NCBI GenBank assembly: GCA_945637645.1
Contig: CALZDK010000056.1
Span: forward strand, 1-10,733
Source: an uncultured Prevotella sp.
GTDB taxonomy: Bacteria; Bacteroidota; Bacteroidia; Bacteroidales; Bacteroidaceae
Direction: 5' to 3'
Length of the DNA stretch: 10,733 bases
The notes under the pieces are model-generated. The model saw nothing but the letters and a program-made list of their open reading frames with translations, was not told the origin of the DNA and did not search any database. Below, piece after piece: positions 1 through 5,755 of this stretch. Within the stretch, counting starts at the first letter, position 1. Every line of letters starts with the position of its first letter. The position numbers and the translations under genes were made by a program.

Positions 1-42
1 GACGAGTTATTACTTTTGCTGCTGTCTTGCGGTTGGACTATT

Positions 43-78
43 AACTTGTCAACTCGTCCACTCGTCAACTTGTCAACT
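43..78. repeat. Octamer tandem repeat, about 4.5 copies
   Basis: Four consecutive 8-base units read AACTTGTC, AACTCGTC, CACTCGTC, AACTTGTC, followed by a partial AACT. The array runs into the stop codon (TAG, minus strand, 77-79) of the flavoprotein gene. An exact inverted copy of the second unit (GACGAGTT) lies at 1-8, so the array may be one arm of an inverted arrangement cut off by the window edge. The base pattern is read directly; a role is not known. It could act as a hairpin terminator for the leftward gene, or be a neutral intergenic repeat. Confidence 0.75.
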
Positions 79-700
79 ACCTAATGAAATTCGTCTTTAT
101 TGGTGTTTCGTGCTCTGGCAACGGAACACCATTTTTCTTTCCTGCCTCAATACAACGCAGCATCCATGCCATATTGCGTGCTAACTGGCGCATGGTTTGC
201 ATTCCCTCGAGGTCTTGCTTCACTTCATCTGGAGTATTGCCATGAACCTCATTCCAATATTTTGAAGACACGACAGGCATGCAGGCGATGGTGAAATAGC
301 GGTTCATGTCCTCAAATGCTCCCTGTGCTCCACCACGACGGCAGCTAACTATGGCAGCCGCCGGCTTGTTGAAAAACATAGAGGCCTTGGAGCAGAACGC
401 ACGGTCCATGAAAGGCTTAATAAAACCTGATGTTCCTGCGAAATGCACTGGTGTACCGAACACGAAAGCATCTACCTCCGAAACTTTCTCAAGAAACTTG
501 TTTACTGTGTCGTCGCCATACCAGCATCGCTTTGTCTCGCTGCAATGTCCACAACCCAGACAACCCATTATAGCCTTGTTGCCACACCAGAACTCCTCCG
601 TCTCTATGCCTTGCTTCTGAAGCTCGGCTCCCACCTCTTGCAAGGCGGTGTAAGTGCAGCCATGATGATGCTGGCTGCCGTTAACTAATAATACTTTCAT
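77..700 (-). CDS. Flavodoxin-family iron-sulfur flavoprotein / NADPH-dependent FMN reductase-like protein
   Basis: A 207-residue cytoplasmic protein predicted to bind FMN and move electrons; its physiological partner is unknown. The N-terminus MKVLLVNGSQHHHGCTY is the beta1 strand and phosphate-binding loop of the flavodoxin-like FMN reductase fold. Cys47, Cys50, Cys53 and Cys59 form CX2CX2CX5C, which fits the compact cysteine motif (CX2CX2CX4-7C) that holds a 4Fe-4S cluster in archaeal and bacterial iron-sulfur flavoproteins. The segment FGTPVHFAG (about residues 81-89) matches the second flavin-contacting loop of the family. The frame stays open 17 codons upstream, but that stretch is A-tract leader and promoter, so the ATG at 698-700 is chosen. 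It is a single gene with its own promoter, divergent from rpoN. The family is confident; the cluster is inferred from the cysteine spacing. Confidence 0.85.
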   Translation of the reverse strand: MKVLLVNGSQHHHGCTYTALQEVGAELQKQGIETEEFWCGNKAIMGCLGCGHCSETKRCWYGDDTVNKFLEKVSEVDAFVFGTPVHFAGTSGFIKPFMDRAFCSKASMFFNKPAAAIVSCRRGGAQGAFEDMNRYFTIACMPVVSSKYWNEVHGNTPDEVKQDLEGMQTMRQLARNMAWMLRCIEAGKKNGVPLPEHETPIKTNFIR

Positions 701-723
701 CTTTTTTTTCTTTTTTGTCGCTG

Positions 724-754
724 CAAAATTACTATAAAATGATAGAAACACAAA
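724..754 (-). promoter_or_regulatory. Bacteroidetes-type promoter for the flavoprotein gene
   Basis: On the minus strand TTTG (754-751) is followed by a 19-base spacer and TAATTTTG (731-724). This matches the primary sigma factor consensus of Bacteroidetes (-33 TTTG, -7 TAnnTTTG) at the usual spacing. Transcription would begin near 717-719, giving a leader of about 17-19 bases that is almost all A (six A, G, eight A, G) directly before the ATG at 700. Confidence 0.7.
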
Positions 755-782
755 ATTAAATGAAAATAAACTACCTTTTCTT

Positions 783-812
783 TCGCCAAATCGAATTTTA
801 ATAGTAATTTTG
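783..812 (+). promoter_or_regulatory. Probable promoter of the rpoN-PAP2-purE-ispG operon
   Basis: TAATTTTG at 805-812 is a full match to the Bacteroidetes -7 element TAnnTTTG. The -33 element is poor: only TCG at 783-785 sits at the right 19-base distance. Transcription would start near 817-820, just upstream of the ATG at 831. The box lies over an in-frame TTG (810), which argues against that TTG being the rpoN start. Confidence 0.5.
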
Positions 813-830
813 CCGCCAAAAAGAAAGAGA

Positions 831-2342
831 ATGGAACAAAGTCAGGTACAGACTCAGAAACAGCAACAGGTTTTAAAGCAAACTACGAGCGTCAACCAGA
901 TGCAGCTACTTCAGGCACGTCTGGCGGAACTACCTGTGACTCAACTGGCTGACTGCATAAAGACGGAGTTAGACGATAACCCTGCATTGGAAGCTATGCA
1001 GCCCGACGACCATTATGATGATCATGAAGACTCTTTCGATGACTTACAGGGCAACGATCAGGATGACGACTTCGAGACCATTAGCGAACGCGAGGAAAGG
1101 CAGTCGCAGCTCGACGACGCGCTGAACAATCTCGGAAGGGACGACGAGGAACTACCTATATATAATAATGGTGGTTCATACGACAACCGCAACGAACTGG
1201 CATACGAGCCAGGTGAGACATTCTACGACTCGCTGACCATGCAGATGATGGAGACTGTGCTCACTCCTCGCCAACGAAAGATAATGGAATATATTATTGG
1301 CTCACTTGACGAAGACGGTTGGCTACGCAAATCGACATTGGCAATAGCCGACGAACTTGCCATCTACAACGACATTGACGTCAACCAACGAGAGATAGAG
1401 CAAGTGTTGAGTAAACTTCAGGATTTCGACCCTGCAGGCATTGGTGCACGATCGCTCAAGGAATGTCTCATGATTCAGATTGACAGACGTGAAGACTCTA
1501 CGATGAAGACATTGATGAAGCAGGTGCTCAACTCCTACTACGACGAGTTCACCAAGAAGCATTGGAAGAAGATACAGCACGAACTAAACATCGACGACGC
1601 CACTGCCGATCATCTTAGCGAGGAGATGCGCAAACTGAATCCGAAACCAGGGCTGGCACTTGGCGGTATTGTCGGAGGGGATACTATCCATCAGATAACC
1701 CCCGATGTCTATATCGACACGCACGAGGACGGCACTGTGACATTCGCACTAAATAGCAGCGATATTCCAGAACTGTCCATCACGCCATCTTTCCTCGACA
1801 TGGTTAGACAGGATCAGGGAAATGCCGACTCCATGAGCCGCCAGATGCGCGAGGCACTGATTTATGCCCGCAACAAGGTTGACCTCGCCCAGCGCTTCAT
1901 CGATGCCCTTAAGATTCGCCGCAACACGCTGACCATAGCTGTAAGGGCGATAATCCACTGGCAGCACCGCTTTTTTGAGGACGGCGACGATGCTTCGCTG
2001 TTGCCCATGAGACTTAAGGACATAGCGGAGAAGACGGGGCTTGACATATCTACCATATCGAGGGTGTGCAATGGCAAATACGCCCAGACGCGCTGGGGCA
2101 TTTTCCCCTTCCGCCACTTCTTCAGCGACAGCTATGTCACCGACGACGGCAAAGAACTGTCAACGAGAAGTATCAAGGCGGCACTTGAAGAACTGATAAA
2201 GGGCGAGGACAAGACGAAACCGTTCAACGACGAGACACTTGCCCAAATGATGGCCGACCGTGGTTTCCCTATAGCTCGCCGCACCGTGGCAAAATACCGT
2301 GAGATGATGGGTTTCCCCGTGGCAAGAATGAGAAAAGAATGA
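831..2342 (+). CDS. rpoN: RNA polymerase sigma-54 factor
   Basis: A 503-residue sigma-54 factor that directs RNA polymerase to -24/-12 promoters and needs an AAA+ enhancer-binding activator to open them. Region I (about 1-48) is glutamine-rich and ends in the family motif ELDDNPALE. It is followed by a strongly acidic region II (about 50-115, many Asp), then the core-binding domain (about 120-330). The helix-turn-helix near residues 393-412 runs into STISRVCNGKYAQTRWGIF, the typical block of the family. The C-terminal RpoN box ARRTVAKYRE (482-491), which reads the -24 element, is intact. A TTG seven codons upstream is in frame but lies in the predicted promoter, so the ATG at 831 is preferred. 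It is the first gene of the operon and overlaps the next gene by four bases (ATGA). No activator gene is nearby. Confidence 0.96.
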   Translation: MEQSQVQTQKQQQVLKQTTSVNQMQLLQARLAELPVTQLADCIKTELDDNPALEAMQPDDHYDDHEDSFDDLQGNDQDDDFETISEREERQSQLDDALNNLGRDDEELPIYNNGGSYDNRNELAYEPGETFYDSLTMQMMETVLTPRQRKIMEYIIGSLDEDGWLRKSTLAIADELAIYNDIDVNQREIEQVLSKLQDFDPAGIGARSLKECLMIQIDRREDSTMKTLMKQVLNSYYDEFTKKHWKKIQHELNIDDATADHLSEEMRKLNPKPGLALGGIVGGDTIHQITPDVYIDTHEDGTVTFALNSSDIPELSITPSFLDMVRQDQGNADSMSRQMREALIYARNKVDLAQRFIDALKIRRNTLTIAVRAIIHWQHRFFEDGDDASLLPMRLKDIAEKTGLDISTISRVCNGKYAQTRWGIFPFRHFFSDSYVTDDGKELSTRSIKAALEELIKGEDKTKPFNDETLAQMMADRGFPIARRTVAKYREMMGFPVARMRKE

Positions 2343-2956
2343 GATACAACAAGAAGATAATTATAGCGGCAAGGGTGATGAGCCTGTTATTCACACCCTT
2401 TTTCCTGCCTACACTGGGACTGCTGGCGCTTTTCTCGCTAAGCTATCTCAGCCTATTGCCGTTTATGTACAAGACGGTGGTTATCGCCATTGTCTATTTC
2501 TTCACCATACTCTTGCCCACCATGCTCATCCACATATACCGCCGTCACCAACGCTGGACACCAAAAGAGTTAGGACAGCGTGAACGGCGTATGGTGCCAT
2601 ACGTTCTCTCCATCCTTAGCTATTTCACCTGTGTATATATCATGAAGACAATCCACATACCACACTTCATGTCAAGCATCGTTATTGCCGCCTTGGGCAT
2701 ACAGATTGTCTGTGCCATAGTGAACGCATGGTGGAAAATAAGCACTCATACTGCAGCCATCGGTGGTGTGGTTGGCGCACTCTTCGCCTTTGCCGCCATT
2801 TTCGGCTTCAACCCTATTCCGTGGCTTTGTGCCACTATTATCCTTGCAGGCATAGTGGGCACAAGCCGCATGATTCTTCGCCAGCACTCGTTGGGCGAAG
2901 TAGTCGCAGGATTTGTTGTGGGCGTTGCCGTAGGACTGACAATATTAATAATTTGA
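2339..2956 (+). CDS. PAP2-like integral membrane protein (phosphatase/phosphotransferase superfamily)
   Basis: A 205-residue, strongly hydrophobic protein with about five to six membrane helices. It carries remnants of the three PAP2 acid phosphatase motifs. The first is a basic stretch GQRERRMVPY (79-88) in place of KX6RP. The second is ISTH (134-137) in place of PSGH. The third is SR followed by five residues and His183, with Glu187 where the family usually has Asp (SRX5HX3D). Known relatives remove phosphate from lipid phosphates such as phosphatidate or undecaprenyl pyrophosphate at the membrane. Here the altered second and third motifs leave catalysis uncertain. The start codon overlaps the rpoN stop as ATGA, and purE begins four bases after its stop, so it is firmly inside the operon. 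A link to the prenyl-lipid precursors supplied through IspG is possible but only an inference from position. Confidence 0.75.
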   Translation: MRYNKKIIIAARVMSLLFTPFFLPTLGLLALFSLSYLSLLPFMYKTVVIAIVYFFTILLPTMLIHIYRRHQRWTPKELGQRERRMVPYVLSILSYFTCVYIMKTIHIPHFMSSIVIAALGIQIVCAIVNAWWKISTHTAAIGGVVGALFAFAAIFGFNPIPWLCATIILAGIVGTSRMILRQHSLGEVVAGFVVGVAVGLTILII

Positions 2957-2960
2957 CAAT

Positions 2961-3467
2961 ATGAAACCAATAGTTAGCATTATCATGGGCAGCACAAGCG
3001 ACCTGCCCGTAATGGAGAAAGCATGTAAGTTTCTTGACGAGATGCAGATACCCTTCGAGGTGAACGCCCTCTCGGCACACCGTACTCCAGATGCCGTGGA
3101 GACGTTTGCGCGTGGAGCCAAAGGCCGTGGCATAAGGGTAATAATTGCCGCAGCAGGAATGGCAGCCGCATTGCCTGGAGTCATTGCCGCCAGCACAACG
3201 TTGCCTGTCATCGGAGTGCCCATCAAAGGTATGCTCGACGGACTCGATGCCATGCTCAGCATCATACAGATGCCTCCAGGCATTCCAGTTGCTACAGTAG
3301 GTGTCAATGGCGCACAGAATGCTGCTATCCTCGCCGTAGAGATGCTTGCACTCGCCGATGAGGAAATCTCAGGACGACTCGCCGACTACAAATCCACACT
3401 AAAGGAGAAAATAGAAAAGGCTAACCGCGATTTGGCAGAAGTGAAATATGAGTACAAGACAAATTGA
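2961..3467 (+). CDS. purE: N5-carboxyaminoimidazole ribonucleotide mutase, class I PurE
   Basis: A 168-residue cytoplasmic enzyme of de novo purine synthesis that converts N5-CAIR to CAIR. The N-terminal GSTSD (10-14) is the nucleotide phosphate-binding motif. SAHRTP (38-43) holds the catalytic His40, equivalent to E. coli His45, and the HRT form rather than HK points to class I, which works with PurK. The loop AGMAAALPG matches the active-site glycine-rich segment with a small change from the common AGGAAHLPG. Length is normal for the family, which forms octamers. The ATG lies four bases after the PAP2-like gene, and the last 20 bases overlap the start of ispG in another frame, so the two are probably translationally coupled. 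No purK is present in the window. Confidence 0.96.
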   Translation: MKPIVSIIMGSTSDLPVMEKACKFLDEMQIPFEVNALSAHRTPDAVETFARGAKGRGIRVIIAAAGMAAALPGVIAASTTLPVIGVPIKGMLDGLDAMLSIIQMPPGIPVATVGVNGAQNAAILAVEMLALADEEISGRLADYKSTLKEKIEKANRDLAEVKYEYKTN

Positions 3468-5334
3468 CCTGTTCAACTACACTCGCCGACAGTCGAGTGT
3501 GACACAGGTTGGATCCATCCCTATGGGTGGTAATAACCCAATACGCGTACAGTCGATGACCACTACCTCAACCACCGACACGGAGGGCTCTGTGGCACAG
3601 GCAAAGCGCATTATCGACGCAGGAGGCGAATATGTGAGGCTGACAACCCAAGGTGTGCGTGAGGCAGAGAACCTTGCAAACATCAATACACAACTGCGTG
3701 CCGAAGGCTATATGACACCGCTCGTTGCCGACGTGCACTTCAATCCCAACGTTGCCGACGTTGCAGCCCTTTATGCAGAGAAAGTGAGGGTAAATCCCGG
3801 AAACTATATCGACCCTGCCCGAACATTTAAGCACATAGAATATACCGATGAGGAATATGCCGCTGAACTGGCACGTTTGGAGAAACGCTTCACTACATTC
3901 CTGAATATCTGTCGTGAGAACCATACGGCAGTACGTATTGGAGTGAACCACGGTTCACTCAGCGACCGAATAATGTCGCGCTATGGCGACACGCCAGAGG
4001 GCATCGTGGAGAGCTGTATGGAGTTCTTGCGAATCTGTAAGCTACAGCAGTTTAACGATGTGGTGATTTCCATAAAGGCAAGCAATACTGTGGTCATGGT
4101 ACGATCCGTACGTTTGCTTGTCAGTCAGATGGACTCTGAGGACATGCACTATCCACTCCATCTCGGTGTTACGGAAGCCGGTGAGGGCGAAGACGGCAGG
4201 ATAAAGAGTGCTGTGGGAATAGGTGCGCTGCTTGCCGATGGCATTGGTGACACCATACGCGTATCGCTCAGCGAGGAACCAGAGGCAGAGATACCAGTTG
4301 CCCGCCACTTGGTTGACTATATCATAAAACACAAGGGACATACAGTGATTCCTGCCAAAGAGGCAGATTGTTTTGATTGGTTGCATCCCGAACGCCGCAT
4401 GACAACCGCCGTGGGAAACATTGGTGGCGACAACGTGCCTGTAGTTATCGCAAGCGCAAAACCCTCTGACAATCTGGAAGTCGGTGAAGGTTCAGAGCAT
4501 CCTGACTATATATACATAGGCAGCAACCTCTCACTTCTCACCTCTCACCACTCACCTCTCACCTCTCAAAGATTCCTCGTCGATTTCTCAGCATGGGACG
4601 GTACTCCAGACACCTATCCAATTTTCCCATACAACGCTCTTCCCTTTGTCAGTTCTTGCCCAGCAGCCGTTAAGTTCGTAGTGTTGCCATTTGGTGTTCC
4701 CACAGAGGAATATCTCGCTTGCCTGCGCCACAATCCTAATGTAGTTGTGGTGAGCGTCAGCAACCACCAGAACCGACTTGGCGAGCAACGTGCCCTTTTG
4801 CATGAGATGATGGAAGCAGGAGTGAACAATCCTGTCGTATTCTGCCAAGCATACAGGCACAATAAAGAAGAGAAGAGCCTGTTCCAACTTGAATCGGCTG
4901 CCGACATGGGAGCCTTGATGATGGACGGACTTGTTGACGGTATATGGCTCATGAACGATGGCGACCTGCCCTACAGTGACATAACGGACACGTCTTTCGG
5001 TATTTTGCAGGCAGCACGCCTCCGCACCACTAAGACCGAATACATCAGTTGTCCCGGTTGTGGAAGAACGCTCTACGACCTTCGCTCCACCATTGCCCGA
5101 ATCAAAGAAGCTACTCGCCACATGAAAGGACTGAAGATTGGCATCATGGGGTGCATAGTGAACGGCCCTGGCGAGATGGCTGATGCCGACTTCGGATATG
5201 TCGGCGCAGGACGAGGCAAGATATCACTTTATAAGAAGAAGGAGTGTATTGCAAAGAATATCCCTGAAGAAGAAGCCGTGGAAAGGCTTCTCGAACTAAT
5301 CACTTCCTCCCATAAACCCACCTCAGAATCATGA
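3448..5334 (+). CDS. ispG: 4-hydroxy-3-methylbut-2-enyl diphosphate synthase, large three-domain type
   Basis: A 628-residue iron-sulfur enzyme that makes HMBPP from MEcPP in the MEP isoprenoid pathway, using two electrons from a ferredoxin or flavodoxin. The N-terminal TIM barrel (about 1-295) includes NPIRVQSMTTTSTTDT and the conserved HLGVTEAGEGEDGRIKSAVG region. A long inserted domain (about 300-520) follows, as in plant, chlamydial and Bacteroidetes enzymes; E. coli IspG lacks it and is about 370 residues. The C-terminal domain holds the cluster ligands Cys535 and Cys538 (CPGC), Cys569 (MGCIVNGPGE) and the fourth ligand Glu576, all intact. Within the insert, residues about 361-374 are encoded by six heptamer DNA repeats and read LSLLTSHHSPLTSQ, unlike the flanking protein. 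The gene overlaps purE by 20 bases at its start and the opposing gtrA-like gene by 35 bases at its end. Confidence 0.96.
   Translation: MSTRQIDLFNYTRRQSSVTQVGSIPMGGNNPIRVQSMTTTSTTDTEGSVAQAKRIIDAGGEYVRLTTQGVREAENLANINTQLRAEGYMTPLVADVHFNPNVADVAALYAEKVRVNPGNYIDPARTFKHIEYTDEEYAAELARLEKRFTTFLNICRENHTAVRIGVNHGSLSDRIMSRYGDTPEGIVESCMEFLRICKLQQFNDVVISIKASNTVVMVRSVRLLVSQMDSEDMHYPLHLGVTEAGEGEDGRIKSAVGIGALLADGIGDTIRVSLSEEPEAEIPVARHLVDYIIKHKGHTVIPAKEADCFDWLHPERRMTTAVGNIGGDNVPVVIASAKPSDNLEVGEGSEHPDYIYIGSNLSLLTSHHSPLTSQRFLVDFSAWDGTPDTYPIFPYNALPFVSSCPAAVKFVVLPFGVPTEEYLACLRHNPNVVVVSVSNHQNRLGEQRALLHEMMEAGVNNPVVFCQAYRHNKEEKSLFQLESAADMGALMMDGLVDGIWLMNDGDLPYSDITDTSFGILQAARLRTTKTEYISCPGCGRTLYDLRSTIARIKEATRHMKGLKIGIMGCIVNGPGEMADADFGYVGAGRGKISLYKKKECIAKNIPEEEAVERLLELITSSHKPTSES
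4528..4569. repeat. Heptamer tandem repeat inside ispG, six copies
   Basis: Six consecutive 7-base units read CTCTCAC, TTCTCAC, CTCTCAC, CACTCAC, CTCTCAC, CTCTCAA. The total of 42 bases is 14 codons, so the ispG frame is kept. It encodes LSLLTSHHSPLTSQ between DYIYIGSN and RFLVDFSAWDG in the inserted middle domain, away from the cluster ligands. I infer that it is low-complexity repeat DNA of a kind more usual between genes, tolerated in a surface loop. Confidence 0.85.
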
Positions 5335-5701
5335 AGTTGGTAGGTACGGCAACCGCCAGTACCAATATGGGAGCCAATAGGCGGTGAACATTCAAGGCAA
5401 TAAAGAGGTTGAAGAGGACAATGTGGATAAAGTAATTCACCAGGTGACTGCCGCCGAAGCCTGCAGCCCTCCTCACCGATGCCTTTGAACGGAAAGTGAT
5501 GTAGGTAGTCATGAAAAAATTGCAGACAAGACTCACAACATAGCCCACGGTATAAGCCATGTTGAGCCAAAATCCGCTTGTGGCTATGAGTTGCACAACA
5601 ACATATACGCCATAGTGGATGCCTGCCGCCACTGTGCCGACACAGCAAAAGCGCAGGAACTGCTGCACTTTCTTGTCCTTTATCATCTCTTGTATGCTCA
5701 T
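5300..5701 (-). CDS. GtrA-family membrane protein
   Basis: A 133-residue inner membrane protein with four predicted helices (starting near FLRFCCVGTVAAGIHYGVY, then WLNMAYTVGYVVSLVCNFF, HLVNYFIHIVLFNLFI and LLAPILVLAVAVPTNFMI). The pattern FxxVGxxAxxxHYxVY, the CNFFMTTYITFRS segment and the closing PTNFMILRWVYG are typical of GtrA. Members are linked to moving undecaprenyl-linked sugars or teichoic and arabinogalactan precursors across the membrane; the substrate here cannot be told. Length is normal. The frame can be extended to a TTG at 5740, but that TTG is hydrophilic leader and coincides with a possible -33 element, so the ATG at 5701 (MSIQEMIKDKK) is preferred. It lies 54 bases after the peptidase gene on the same strand, and its last 35 bases overlap the end of ispG on the other strand. 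Confidence 0.88.
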   Translation of the reverse strand: MSIQEMIKDKKVQQFLRFCCVGTVAAGIHYGVYVVVQLIATSGFWLNMAYTVGYVVSLVCNFFMTTYITFRSKASVRRAAGFGGSHLVNYFIHIVLFNLFIALNVHRLLAPILVLAVAVPTNFMILRWVYGRK

Positions 5702-5709
5702 TCCGGCTG

Positions 5710-5740
5710 CGAAGTTACGTTGTTTTTTCCAATCCTGCAA
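5710..5740 (-). promoter_or_regulatory. Possible weak promoter for the GtrA-family gene
   Basis: On the minus strand TTG (5740-5738), a 20-base spacer and TAACTTCG (5717-5710) resemble the Bacteroidetes promoter, with one mismatch to TAnnTTTG. Transcription would start only a few bases before the ATG at 5701. It may be chance; the gene could equally be read from the peptidase promoter. Confidence 0.3.
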
Positions 5741-5755
5741 GTTTTATGCTTTCTT

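Noticed and set aside
701..751. N-terminal extension MFLSFYSNFAATKKKKK of the flavoprotein
   Set aside because: It is translated from the promoter and A-tract leader; the family begins at MKVLLVNGS.
810..830. TTG start for rpoN
   Set aside because: It falls in the predicted -7 element, and sigma-54 proteins of this group begin close to the glutamine-rich region I.
701..830. Sigma-54 -24/-12 promoter controlling a gene next to rpoN
   Set aside because: No TGGCA-N7-TTGC pattern was found in this gap, or in 5702-5755 or 6788-6984; the visible promoters are of the primary sigma type.
2945..3307. Open frame of 120 codons on the minus strand over purE
   Set aside because: Antisense to PurE with Met, Pro and Ala runs produced by the reverse complement of Ala and Gly codons; no supporting start signals.
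4528..4569. CRISPR-like array
   Set aside because: The units are seven bases and touch each other with no spacers.
4588..5121. Open frame of 177 codons on the minus strand within ispG
   Set aside because: It lies wholly antisense to well-conserved IspG, is rich in Cys, His and aromatic runs typical of a shadow frame, and has no promoter or recognisable domain.
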